From the NCBI RefSeq assembly GCF_000149955.1, contig NC_030999.1, positions 1,075,846 to 1,139,845 on the forward strand: a DNA stretch of 64,000 bases, read 5' to 3'. Position 1 is the stretch's first letter. Every line of letters starts with the position of its first letter. Position numbers and translations under genes: made by a program. Below are positions 34,993 through 44,769 of this stretch, piece after piece. Source of the DNA: Fusarium oxysporum f. sp. lycopersici 4287. Its lineage: Eukaryota; Ascomycota; Sordariomycetes; Hypocreales; Nectriaceae. The notes beneath the pieces were generated by a model. That model saw only the letters and a program-made list of their open reading frames with translations, was not told where the DNA came from and searched no databases.

Positions 34993-36270
34993 TCAAGCAC
35001 CTTCCTCATCTTCCTCATCTTCCTCATCTTCCTCATCTTCCTCGCGTTCATCATTCCTATCATGAAGCATATTTTCTGCAATTAAGTACGATGCTTTAAT
35101 TACTGCCTTCCCAATTGCATTCTCCATTGCAATACGAGGTCCATGGAGTGTTTTCATACCATTGTCGAACTCTCGGCGATCATGGCCCTCCAACTTCAAA
35201 CGCTTAGACTTCCGGGCCTGTCTGATATCCATGAGGAAGCCCGAAAAGAGTAAGCTGGACTTCCCTCTGTCCCATTTTTCACCACTTGGATCTGTGATTT
35301 CCCACCTACCGGATGTGCCATAGGCTTTGAGGAACTCGTAAATCGCTCTCTGGAAATCAAGGTTTTCCAGTTGGTCGAAAAGATTGACGGGATCCATCAT
35401 CTGGACGACATGCATCACCTTCCGTACAAATTCCCGCTGGCCTTGACGAAAGTCCAATGTGTCAAAGGGCCGAAAACCATGTCGGTGGTGGCACGCCAAG
35501 TGTCGGATCACCGTTTGCATTGGTACACATCCCTCATCGGCGGCCTGCACAGGCAGGAGTGTCCAGTCTGGGAGACGTGAGTGTTTTAAGTGTTGAAGGA
35601 ATCCCAGCATCTTCATATTTTCATCATTTGGTTGTGGCTGAGTTTCAGTCCATTCAGCCACGAAATTGATAAGCTCAACCTTGGCCCAAAAAAACAAGAT
35701 GAGACGGATAGGCTCCCGTACCGGGCCTCTGAAGGGGGAATTCTTTTCCATGTCGACCAGTTGACAACGAAAATGCTCCCGTGCCCGGTTTTGGAAAACG
35801 ACATTCCTAATCCTGACTAAGGTATCCTGGAGTAGTATCGAGTTTCCGATGCACCGCGGGAGGCGACTCAGTAGTGCCTCCTCCGGAAAACTGAGGGGTG
35901 GTTCTATCTTGAGCTTCATCGTCAACTGAGCCAGTATGTCTCCGTTGGCAGAGCTCTCTGTCTCCGTGTCAGGCCCACAAACAGGCTTTGCCATAAGCAG
36001 CGGCATCTGTGATGCGAGAGAAAGCAAGCACAAACCCAAGCGCTCCCCGGGGTTTTTTCTCAAGAATTCCAGTACTTTGAAGATATCGCAAGGTTCTTTC
36101 AGTTTGCAGCAAATGCGTAGCTGAAGAATTGAGTGGTTTTGGAGCAAGAACGCTCGAAATGATGTTGACGTGAGGGCTAACGCCTTGATGTCATTGTCGG
36201 CCAACATATCGGTTATGAGAAGACCGACATCATCGAATAGAAAATTAATCTGGTCTCCATTTTTGGTCAT
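34993..36270 (-). CDS. F-box-like protein with acidic repeat tail
   Basis: A single exon of 425 residues from ATG 36268-36270. Residues 10-60 (LFDDVGLLITDMLADNDIKA, LALTSTSFRAFLLQN) have the Leu-rich pattern of a fungal F-box-like domain (LP.E.L..I.......L..L....R.L), which normally links a substrate receptor to Skp1 in SCF ubiquitin ligases; the canonical first LP is missing, so the call is tentative. The middle is a helical domain unlike known substrate-binding repeats. The C-terminus contains a basic patch (ARKSKRLKLEGHDRREF) followed by a pure Asp/Glu tail encoded by tandem 9-bp units. The tail could vary in length between strains. Confidence 0.55.
   Translation of the reverse strand: MTKNGDQINFLFDDVGLLITDMLADNDIKALALTSTSFRAFLLQNHSILQLRICCKLKEPCDIFKVLEFLRKNPGERLGLCLLSLASQMPLLMAKPVCGPDTETESSANGDILAQLTMKLKIEPPLSFPEEALLSRLPRCIGNSILLQDTLVRIRNVVFQNRAREHFRCQLVDMEKNSPFRGPVREPIRLILFFWAKVELINFVAEWTETQPQPNDENMKMLGFLQHLKHSRLPDWTLLPVQAADEGCVPMQTVIRHLACHHRHGFRPFDTLDFRQGQREFVRKVMHVVQMMDPVNLFDQLENLDFQRAIYEFLKAYGTSGRWEITDPSGEKWDRGKSSLLFSGFLMDIRQARKSKRLKLEGHDRREFDNGMKTLHGPRIAMENAIGKAVIKASYLIAENMLHDRNDEREEDEEDEEDEEDEEGA
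35001..35045. repeat. 9-bp tandem repeat encoding an acidic tail
   Basis: About five CTTCCTCAT units, read on the minus strand as repeated Glu-Asp-Glu near the C-terminus of the F-box-like protein. Confidence 0.85.
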
Positions 36271-37410
36271 TGGTAGGGAAGAAGACTTGTCAGGAAGGGA
36301 AATGTATAAATGAATAAGAATAGAAGGTAAAGGCGGAATGAATGGAGGAGATAAAGAAGAGCAAAGTTATCTGCCAGATGAGTTGTTCTTATACTGAAGA
36401 TGTCAACCAACTCATACACACCAATGATCAGCCCTTAGGATTAGAATTCAAAATTTACCAATTTTTTTGCCTACATCTGGGGACATTTTCTGAATTGGGG
36501 TACCCCTGCAAAAAGGATTGGTTGCCGTGACTCGAAACAGATCATCCTTGCCTTGAAAAACAACAAGGCTTCTGATGCATCATCTCATTTGGAGGCGAGG
36601 GGATGTGGTGCTGGTCAAGTGGGTCAGATATTCTAACCGTATCCGGTGTAGTGAACTCTTCTCTCTTGCACTCGAAGAAATAAGCTTGCATTATGGCACT
36701 GGTCCGAAATTCAACTGTACACATGCCAATACGTACTGTCGAGAATGGGCTGTCCAGAGAAGAAAGGGACTGCCAGTCTGATTCAAAACAACATCGCTCA
36801 TCCATAACTATTCCAATTCATAAGCCTCGTAGGCGGGGTGAGATCTACATATGGCTCCCTCGGAACTCCGGCTATGGAACCAACCGAAGACCCTGCAAAT
36901 TGTACATCTGGCAGCATTGCTGCGCTGGCCTAGAAGAAACAAGGAGTATGTCCGTGATATCAGGAAAGCAGCTAGAGGAGCTTGGCGGCTTGGACGGGAA
37001 AGGGCCAGAGTCGAGCATAGCATACCATTCAGGGACAAGTAGCGGGGGCCATCCCATAGGATCTGGTGAGACCAGGAAAACAGGGTAAGCCCCATAAAAG
37101 TACTTTAATGGTGTCTTACTGGATCCCAAGGGATATGACCTACATGAAATATTATAATTCTAGGCACAACCCGGCAATTTCTCCTGTTCGTCTTGCTGTT
37201 CAGGCGTGACATGCTCCTTGCCTCCACCGCGCGCGTATGTAGCTCTGAAATCCACTTGGCCAGTGCATCGCGATCCACCACTTGAATTATGCGGATGTTA
37301 TCTCGTACACGGCTCCCCAGTCAGCGGACCGAAAATATAAATTGAGGCATTGTGCCGACCAATGCACTGCCCTTCGTCGACCAGTTTCCATTCCTTCATC
37401 TCGACCAACA
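36271..37410. other. Intergenic
   Basis: Several overlapping short frames at 36540-37130 but no domain. The open frame of the next gene extends back to 37282 without an ATG. Confidence 0.45.
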
Positions 37411-38493
37411 ATGAGAGAGAGCGTTCCCCTATCAATTTCCGTCATGACGAAAAGAAAAGCTCTCACGGTACTCGATGGCTTTATGTCGGCCCTCGTATAT
37501 CTTGAACATGACGAGCTTCCAAAAGGCTGCCGAGGTACTCTCGATGATAGGCTGGATGCGATTTCAGCCTGGTCCTCTGCGCAAAATGTTCAACACGGGT
37601 CAAAGGCCGTATGGAATCTTCTTGTCCAAACCCAGAATCCAGCCTTCATCCGTTTCTTGAATAAGTCTTACGAACACGCAAATGGACTCTGCTTCGACGG
37701 CATGATTACTTTCTACATGGCCGAGGAGAATATGGTCCCCGAAACCTTGGAGCAAGCATTTGCGTTCTTTTGCTTGTCCTATGTCATCTCTCGCCTCTCT
37801 TCCAGAGAAGGGCCCGACAAGCGTGATGTCCTCGCCGGTATCCGTCCGTGGCAAGCGCTCATGAGGAGGGACGAAAGCGAATGGGCATTGTTAAAGGACC
37901 TGGTTAAAGCTTTGGGCTTCACAGAAGACATAGACGCGACCAGCCAGTCCAACACCGCCAGAATAACTACCACGAACACAAACCACCACCTAAGTGGCCG
38001 GGGCCATTTGTCAGAAGAAACGACCAGCTCTAATGCTTTGCAGATGACCTCCATATACCGGGCTATTCGACAGTACATTTATAGGTACCATGACTTCTGG
38101 TTCAAGCTTGGTGGCGGATGCAGCCCAGTGGAAAGAGGCGACAAATGCATCACTCGCTGGAATCAGTCACTGCGCAAGCCGGACCAGATATTGGAATGGT
38201 CTGTCAAGAACCTGCAGTGTGTATACCACAATCAAGACCCAACGTACTACGGCATAGTCCAAATTACTTTGCGACTTTACCGTCTAGGCTACCTTCAATC
38301 AGTTGATGTCCTTGAGTCCTACACGAAAGGAGTAGCTGATGTAAGCGACATCTGTATAGCATTCGACCAGAACAGCACTAACTTCGCTGTGAATAGTTTT
38401 TTTTCGAGGATTCTGCCGACTGTGAGGAGTTTTGTCACTGGGTTCACGGATGCTGCCATGAAAGAACGCATGATCCCTGCCGGGAAGAATTGA
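37411..38493 (+). CDS. Hypothetical protein (360 aa)
   Basis: A single exon from ATG 37411 (MRESVPLSISVMTKRK); the frame is open back to 37282, so an upstream exon could exist. The protein is helical throughout, with no signal peptide or membrane helix. Recognisable stretches are ITFYMAEENMVPETLEQAFA, FFCLSYVISRLSS, a low-complexity Thr/Ser/Asn segment at about residues 185-215, and YRAIRQYIYRYHDFWFKLGG. The helical layout recalls C-terminal regions of fungal zinc-finger regulators, but no finger is present and I cannot name the family. Confidence 0.55.
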   Translation: MRESVPLSISVMTKRKALTVLDGFMSALVYLEHDELPKGCRGTLDDRLDAISAWSSAQNVQHGSKAVWNLLVQTQNPAFIRFLNKSYEHANGLCFDGMITFYMAEENMVPETLEQAFAFFCLSYVISRLSSREGPDKRDVLAGIRPWQALMRRDESEWALLKDLVKALGFTEDIDATSQSNTARITTTNTNHHLSGRGHLSEETTSSNALQMTSIYRAIRQYIYRYHDFWFKLGGGCSPVERGDKCITRWNQSLRKPDQILEWSVKNLQCVYHNQDPTYYGIVQITLRLYRLGYLQSVDVLESYTKGVADVSDICIAFDQNSTNFAVNSFFSRILPTVRSFVTGFTDAAMKERMIPAGKN

Positions 38494-39643
38494 GTTGCTA
38501 CAGGTGCCTTGATGCATAAACCACACCACCATCATATTAGATGGGGAGGCCTCGCTCCTACGTATCTATCGCGATTACACCGAAAGAACCGGGGTTCCCA
38601 TGTTATAAATATTCGTCTCACACTGATAAATATGCGCATGAATTCTGTCTCTAAGACATCGAGTGTTGAGTCTACTGGCCACACCAAGAAGTGGGACCCT
38701 GGATAGCCCTCAAAACCATCAACGATGCGCCTGTTTCAGGTGCTCATTTCGGTGGCTAACGTAGACATGATTCGGCATATGATGGAAGCGCCAAGCCTTG
38801 GGCTGCCACTATCGTTGCTGGAGTGCCATTGAGTCACAGTACACCTGTAGAGAAGCCTTATGTTTATGTCCCGAGCCTTCTAGATACTGGAAGAATTTCT
38901 GCTTGCTGATATCTATTTTCTCATTCATATCCGAGGAAGGCTTTTCGAATGGATACAATAGTGTTTGAAGCATGACATGGATTGGCGGAGGAGCGACGAG
39001 AGGATAGGGTACGCTGCGTTGCCCGTCGTGAGGAGGAGAAGGAGGAGGAAGCACAGCGAGAGCGTCTTCGCGAGCGTAGGCAGCCCAAGTGCCGCCTGAC
39101 AATTAGGGGTTCATGGAGGCGGCCAACAGAGGTACACCCTGTATTTTACAATTGAGACTGAAGTCAGAAGATTGCTGTAGTTCGTCTGAGTGAGATGTGT
39201 GTGCGGAGGTTGGCTAGCCTGGTGGAAATGACCAGGGGCCTGTATCCAATGCCCCACTCTCTGTATCGCCTCGAACATCAGCGTCATGGCTGTCCAAGGT
39301 CCCCAGGACAGATTGAAACCACTGGATCTGGCCATCACTGCCTTCTATTCCTACGATAGCGTTATGGCAACCCTGTAGAGATTAGGTGGACGGTATATAA
39401 GACAGGATGGCAAGAATAAATTTACAACTGCCATGATTATTAGAGCAATCAAATACCTCGTTTTCTACCACCCATGCGTACTCATATCACCTTCACCTTA
39501 CAATTGTGTTTTTTCCCTGTTGTCGACTGTCTCTCCTACATACTCATCTGCAGTTTTTTCTGCTTCACATGAATACCGATATAGATACGGAACATTAACT
39601 CAAGCCCGAACTAAGTACCAATAACCATACCAAGGCTCTCGAC
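38494..39643. other. Intergenic with duplicated exon-like segment
   Basis: Contains copy 2 of the 90-bp repeat (38741-38829), preceded by a TTTCAG acceptor. A minus-strand Pro-rich frame at 38809-39102 lacks an ATG. Confidence 0.45.
38741..38829 (+). repeat. 90-bp exon-like repeat, copy 2
   Basis: Pairs with 34250-34345 in direct orientation, 4.5 kb apart. It sits 250 bp downstream of the stop of the 360-aa gene and is preceded by a splice-acceptor-like CAG. Confidence 0.7.
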
Positions 39644-41380
39644 ATGGCTTCGTCGGGCCTCTCATCAGCTTCACCGGCAAACTCGTTCTTCGACAATAGA
39701 ATTCTAGTAACAGAAGGGCGCAAACTCGGGCGCAAAGGCGACGATTTAAGCAATCGCCATCACCCATACGTACGCATGATCCTCGAAGCCCAGAGCACTG
39801 GCACTAATGCGCAGCCAAAACGTCGCACACAAAACCGTGAGACCTTGCCTACGTTATACGCAATTTTCTCTTCATTTGTTGCATTACTATAAGGGTCCTT
39901 AATCTTGACTTTTCTCATCATCGTTTCGGCTATGAATCACTACTTCCAACAGGTCGTTCCATTGCGGCTAATCACTTCCGTCACTAGTCGTTCGAGCTAC
40001 CGTTAATGCCGCTGGCCGTCAAAAGCTACAAGAGATTCGTCAGAGCGTGGAAGAGACGAATACGAATATCCAGGGGCCATCTCTATACGGATGTAGCTTC
40101 TTTGATCCTCCCTCGTTGTCCAACAAGCCCCATCATGCGCCAGGCGGCCAGTTTCATGCTAATCAGCACCTCGGGGCGATTTTGAGAACATTACCGCCAA
40201 CGCAACTCAGATTCAGAAAAAGTGCCTTTTACGCAATTGAGGACCCCGTTACTGATGTGAAGATCTGTGACGGTAAGCCCGATGTTTAGCTCTATATGCA
40301 TACAATCAGAGTCAATACTAACCGCCCGCCTGTCAAGTTACGAACGAACCGCGCACGATATCTTTCCCCATCAGCTGTCAAGATGATTCTGCTCTGCGGA
40401 AGTGCATCAACGACCCTTCGTACCACGTGGGAATCTTTTGCGCTGGGGGCCTTGAAGACGTCCAAGACATAGCATTTCCTGAGGGCTCGCAAATCAAAGT
40501 TGATGGCTTGGAGGGTACGGCCAGCTTTGGCCGGAAGAATAAACCTGGATCGGTTACGCCAATTGACATCTCGAACGGCCTCCGTCTTCACCCAGGGCCA
40601 ACCCATACTGCCGAGCTTACATACGGACCGACAAGCAAGGTAAATCATTGTTCAATTCAATACACATGTCTTACACAATTGGATTAATACATACTATAGG
40701 AGGAGTTCTATCTTGTGATTCTTCTTTGCAAGAAGAGGTCGATTGAGGGGGCAGTGGATGATACCACTGAACGTGAGAAACTATCGGCGTCCTCCCTAAA
40801 TCCAGACCGTGAGTACTACTAATTGTACGTATTCGACTACTGCTGATACACGAATTAAGCCAGCGGCAGAGCACAGTATCCTGATATCGCCGTAACTTCA
40901 CAAGTGCTTACCCTTATGTGCCCATTATCACAAAAGCGATTAGAGCTTCCATGTCGCGGCCTTGATTGCAAACACTTGCAGTGCTTCGATGCTACCACTT
41001 ATATACAGCTGCAAGAACGAAGCCCACAATGGGAATGCCCTATCTGCTACATTTATGTGCCATTTGATGTACTGGCAGTCGATGGGTATGCTCATACTTC
41101 GAGGTGATGGATCTTACTAACCCTGGGCAGGTATATGGAGAATATCCTTCACGAGACACCAAACAGCCAAGAAAGAGTTACTATTGATGCAAATGGCAAA
41201 TGGCATACCAATCTTTCCAACCGGTGTTCTCCCAGCGCCGAAGGGTACAGGGCTCCTGTTATCGACCTAACACTTTCTGGTGATGATGGCGAGGTTCTTC
41301 AGGCCATCAAAGGGGGCGAAACCTCGGGGGACACATACACAGTCAAGGGAAAAATACCCAGTGACTTCGATCTCGCCTGA
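39644..41380 (+). CDS. Siz/PIAS-type SUMO E3 ligase (PINIT + SP-RING)
   Basis: Six exons (39644-39836, 39988-40272, 40338-40639, 40700-40808, 40860-41085, 41131-41380) splice in consistent phase to 454 residues. A PINIT domain spans about residues 90-295 (RFRKSAFYAIEDPV, YHVGIFCAGG, DIAFPEGSQIKVD, RKNKPGSVTPIDI). The SP-RING (MIZ) zinc finger follows at about 310-375 with C317, C328, C333, H335, C338, C356 and C359 (MCPLSQKRLELPC, DCKHLQCFDA, WECPIC). The C-terminus carries VIDLTLSGDD (about 414-423), a typical SUMO-interacting motif. Such proteins bind Ubc9~SUMO and direct SUMO to nuclear substrates. An N-terminal SAP DNA-binding domain, usual in Siz proteins, is not evident in the short first exon. 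The exon 1 to 2 join is the least certain. Confidence 0.85.
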
Positions 41381-42049
41381 CGCACTCCTGTAACCCAAGG
41401 CGGATACTCATGCTGAGAGACTGGAGGAACCAAGTATAAAGGCTACTGTTACAGGGATTACACGTGTTGTAGGTTTCACGCATCAAATTAAACAAGGACT
41501 CGTCAGAATGCGCTTAGTATTTGAACTTCATCCATCTGTTTATTGCAGATATACATCATGAGTTTAGGTCGATATTGCTACCTAGCACCATGCAATTGCC
41601 CCAGCTTTCAACAACCTCACCGACACCGCTGCCGCATCTGGCATCATTGAGCTGCTTAAAAATTAGATCCTGGCACGAAGAACAATTTGACGCCTTGTGG
41701 AAATGGCGAAGCAGACTTTGCCAGATTTGCCGTTCACCTTTAAGACTCCTGGGACAGTTCCCACCATGGCCGTCTCCCGCCCCCTTCCCCCCGAGGAGCG
41801 AGTACATCTTGTAGAACGCTTCCGAAGTCAGAAGGTGGAAGGTGAGTTCTAAGAACCTGAACCATTCTTTCACGTAGACGATTGTTGAATCAAGACGGGA
41901 TCTGGTTTACAAAGTTGGTCGGTATCCATAACCCTGTATGGAGAGAGCACAACTCAAGTTTTCATGGGACACGTGGTAAACTGAGTTAAGATACGCTGCT
42001 GCTATTTCGCTTTCTTTAGCCCGCCAGTTCCGAGAATTCTCATGTCCTC
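41381..42049. other. Intergenic
   Basis: A plus-strand fragment (about 41640-41860) has coding-like motifs (SWHEEQFDALWKWRSRLCQI) but no intact frame. Confidence 0.4.
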
Positions 42050-42916
42050 TTATTGCCTCTGGGATACATGAATCCCGTTGTACTGCGTTCCATAACATAT
42101 GTCACCTGGACCAGCGGAAGGGCCAGAGACCGCCTGAGGATTGAAGAAAACATGGCCACTCAAATCGGGTAACGTCGCATCGGTAATGTCCCCTTCAAAC
42201 ACAAAATGTCCCCCGTTGTGCTCCGTTCCGTCTCCAGCTTTGAGAGGATGGTTGTAGATGGTAGGCCGTGAGTGCTTTTCTTCCGCTTTGTTCTTAGCTA
42301 GTTCCTTCGATAACGGTCCGCTGCCACAGAACATAACTCCATTCACCTGATTGAATCCTGGGCCCGCGACTGGATTGTTGTATGTTCCCATGCTGCGTGT
42401 GTTGGTAGAATCGTTCGACGGCCCGGGAAGGGAGCTGAATTGATCGTCAGAGGTCGTAGTCGAAGTAATACCGCGAGAGCAGGTTGACTGGTTCCGGGGA
42501 GGGCTCATGGCTCTGATGTCGGTTTGGATCTCACTCAGGGCTTTGGACTGTACGAGCTCAATAGTCAAACTGAGACTACTCTTCTGCCGTTCAAGATCGA
42601 CAAAGATATCGATGATATCTTGTTCTCTGTACCACAAATCGAAGGCAAGAGACAGACGTCGTCTTGTTTGTAAGGAGGCCAAACAGTTGTCTTTGATAGT
42701 AAGAAGAAGGGCATTGGTCTTGGCCCCAATTTCAGGGGTCTGAAGAAGTTCGCTTTCAGAAATGCTGGTAGAAAGGGTCTCAAGTTCTTGGAGCTGCTCA
42801 CGATACTTTTTCAGCGTCGACCGGCCCCTCTTCATCTTTTTCATCATATCTAGTACAGAAAGGCATGCTTGGCTGAGCTGAATCGCCGACGCCGCGACCC
42901 CCAGAATTTCTGCCAT
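42050..42916 (-). CDS. HeLo-like/STAND N-terminal domain protein with Gly-Asn-rich C-terminal repeats
   Basis: A single exon from ATG 42914-42916 encodes 288 residues. The N-terminus MAEILGVAASAIQLSQACLS followed by long amphipathic helices to about residue 135 is the signature of the fungal HeLo-like / STAND N-terminal domain, which in relatives is either a membrane-acting cell-death effector or the N-terminal part of an NLR. A Ser/Thr-rich linker follows, then a C-terminal region with three short Gly/Asn motifs (FNQVNGVMFCGSG, EHNGGHFVFEGDI, GTQYNGIHVS). Stand-alone effectors of this kind often end in an amyloid-forming signalling motif; whether this tail is one is an inference. An inverted copy of the dispersed repeat lies about 350 bp upstream. 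Confidence 0.65.
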   Translation of the reverse strand: MAEILGVAASAIQLSQACLSVLDMMKKMKRGRSTLKKYREQLQELETLSTSISESELLQTPEIGAKTNALLLTIKDNCLASLQTRRRLSLAFDLWYREQDIIDIFVDLERQKSSLSLTIELVQSKALSEIQTDIRAMSPPRNQSTCSRGITSTTTSDDQFSSLPGPSNDSTNTRSMGTYNNPVAGPGFNQVNGVMFCGSGPLSKELAKNKAEEKHSRPTIYNHPLKAGDGTEHNGGHFVFEGDITDATLPDLSGHVFFNPQAVSGPSAGPGDICYGTQYNGIHVSQRQ

Positions 42917-43269
42917 GATAGCATTAACTTCGAAAACGCGACCAAGGAAAGTGTTAAAAAGAAGAGTGGCGGAGAGAACCTAAAGACGCGAATAACGGCT
43001 TTGACGACGCTATCATCCGCAGAATTCAATGGTGTGGGGCGTGGGAACACAGCAGAAATTCTGATTGCCCTAAGGTGTCATAGGGATTTGCGCCAGATAA
43101 CAAAATTATAAAAGCTGCCAAGGGAAGGGCAAGAGGGTAAGAATTAAGAATTGGCAAACCCTAAACACCTCATTTGGTAAATGCAGATCCGGAAGGTGCC
43201 CTTTTCGCTTTGTTCTCAAGTCACTCTTCAATGCGGATTTGCCTGGTTATGCGGTCGCCTATTTTTGGG
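42917..43269. other. Promoter region of the HeLo-like gene
   Basis: No gene; 5' region between the HeLo-like start and the inverted repeat copy. Confidence 0.5.
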
Positions 43270-43660
43270 CTCGGATGCATCTCGTTGCGTGGGGCAGACA
43301 GGGCTACCATGCCTCGCTGTCTCGACAGGTGTGACAACAAGAATCTCTGCATAGACATGAGGCCGCTGATTCAAGGGCCAGCCTCGGCACACCACCCACG
43401 GAATCATATCAGTCAGGGCGCCTGCAAGGTTGAAGACAGTCTCGGCCTCACCCAGATCAGTAAGCAAGGATGCTCTTCATTGGCCCACCTCTCGCTTTGC
43501 TGACAGGCCGTTCAATTTGACTTATCTCCCCGAGCCTATGCCAGTTGCTGGCGGCAGGGCGCCAACTTCAGCCTCCACATTGTCAAGTGGTCCGGGTAAG
43601 GCGGCTGCACATTTTCCATGCCGCAACCCTGCCACTGGACTGTCGTGTACAGAAAAGCAG
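43270..43660 (-). repeat. Dispersed promoter-proximal repeat, copy 2 (inverted)
   Basis: On the minus strand it contains GAGGCTGAAGTTGGCGCC (about 43540-43570), TGATTCCGTGGGTGG and CGGCCTCATGTCTATGCAG with GAGATTCTTGTTG (about 43300-43365), matching 49400-49526 at roughly 85% by eye. It is arranged head-to-head with copy 3. Confidence 0.7.
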
Positions 43661-43689
43661 TGCTGCGGGCAATGCACACCGCTCAGTGA

Positions 43690-44400
43690 TGGATATACGG
43701 CAACGCACTGAGCAGTCCAACGGCAAGGATGTGCAATGCCAAACAGGGTTCACCCGTCTTACACGGACAATAGCGCAATCTGGAGGCTGGAGTTAGCGCC
43801 AGGCCATCGGCGGCTGGAACATGTTCCGGAGTGCCGGCTGGAAACGCTTGGCTCGGGCTCGTAGTGAGGCAAAGAAACTTAAATTGAACGACTCGTCAAC
43901 CAAAGGTGTGCGTGTCGATCTAGGTTCGCGTCGGTTCGTGTCTGCAACCCCTGCCGTACTATGAGTCTACGGCTGGCCAGACAAGGCTCGCCGCTTGATC
44001 AGTGACTCCATACCCATGTAGAAGCTTTTGTTTTCTCATCTGGCGAGATACCCAGACACAGTTACCCTTGTTTGCTACCATAGAGGGTAGCCGCTAGCGT
44101 TAGTCGAAATGCAGTTTGATTGGCCTGTGGCTACAGAAACAGGACAGATTAGTCGAATGCCCTGTCCTGTGTAGCTCGCGGAACGCTTACCATGCAAATT
44201 GCGACGTATCGCAAAAGCCATGCTCAAACCGTCAAGGTGCCAACAAGGAAGAGTTTTCATGACAGGCACGGTTGATCCCCGTCGATGCTAGGGTCATCAT
44301 CATAGCCTGCACGGCCCCTGGCCAAGCACATGGAAGACTCCAAAGTAGAGCGGCACATAACCTTGATACTGCTGTAGGCAAGGGCATGGGTTACAATTAG
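43690..44400 (+). repeat. Dispersed promoter-proximal repeat, copy 3
   Basis: Shares with copies 1, 2 and 4 the motif series GGATG..GC...CAGGGTTCA, CCGTCTTACA, GGAGGCTGGAGTTAG and GGCTGGAAC, then further on TTTGTTTTCTCATCTGGCG and GGTCATCATCAT. It ends about 370 bp before the ATG of the tandem Zn2Cys6 gene. Confidence 0.65.
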
Positions 44401-44769
44401 GGCTTGTGTACGCCTAAAGTCTCGCCTCTCATTGCGGTTGCGAGAAAACGCACAACGATTCGGGTTTAAATCTCACTGCCATTGCCAATCCCACTATTTT
44501 ATCGTGTATGGTGAAAAACCAAAAAAACACGTCTCGGTGTTCCTCTGTTGTCGCTTCTGCCTTTATACTGCTCTTGTCCCGTCTCGGCAGGACCCTGTCT
44601 CGATCTGCTTTCGGAAGTGTTGTATGAGCATTATCAAGAGCGGCAACCTATATTTCACACTTGACTCTGGCTTCATGATTTCGACTTGGCCCAAACAGCA
44701 TCAGAAATCATTCGTTCTTGGACTCAGTCACAGTACCGAGGTAGAATACAACGCTCATTGCAGGAACAA

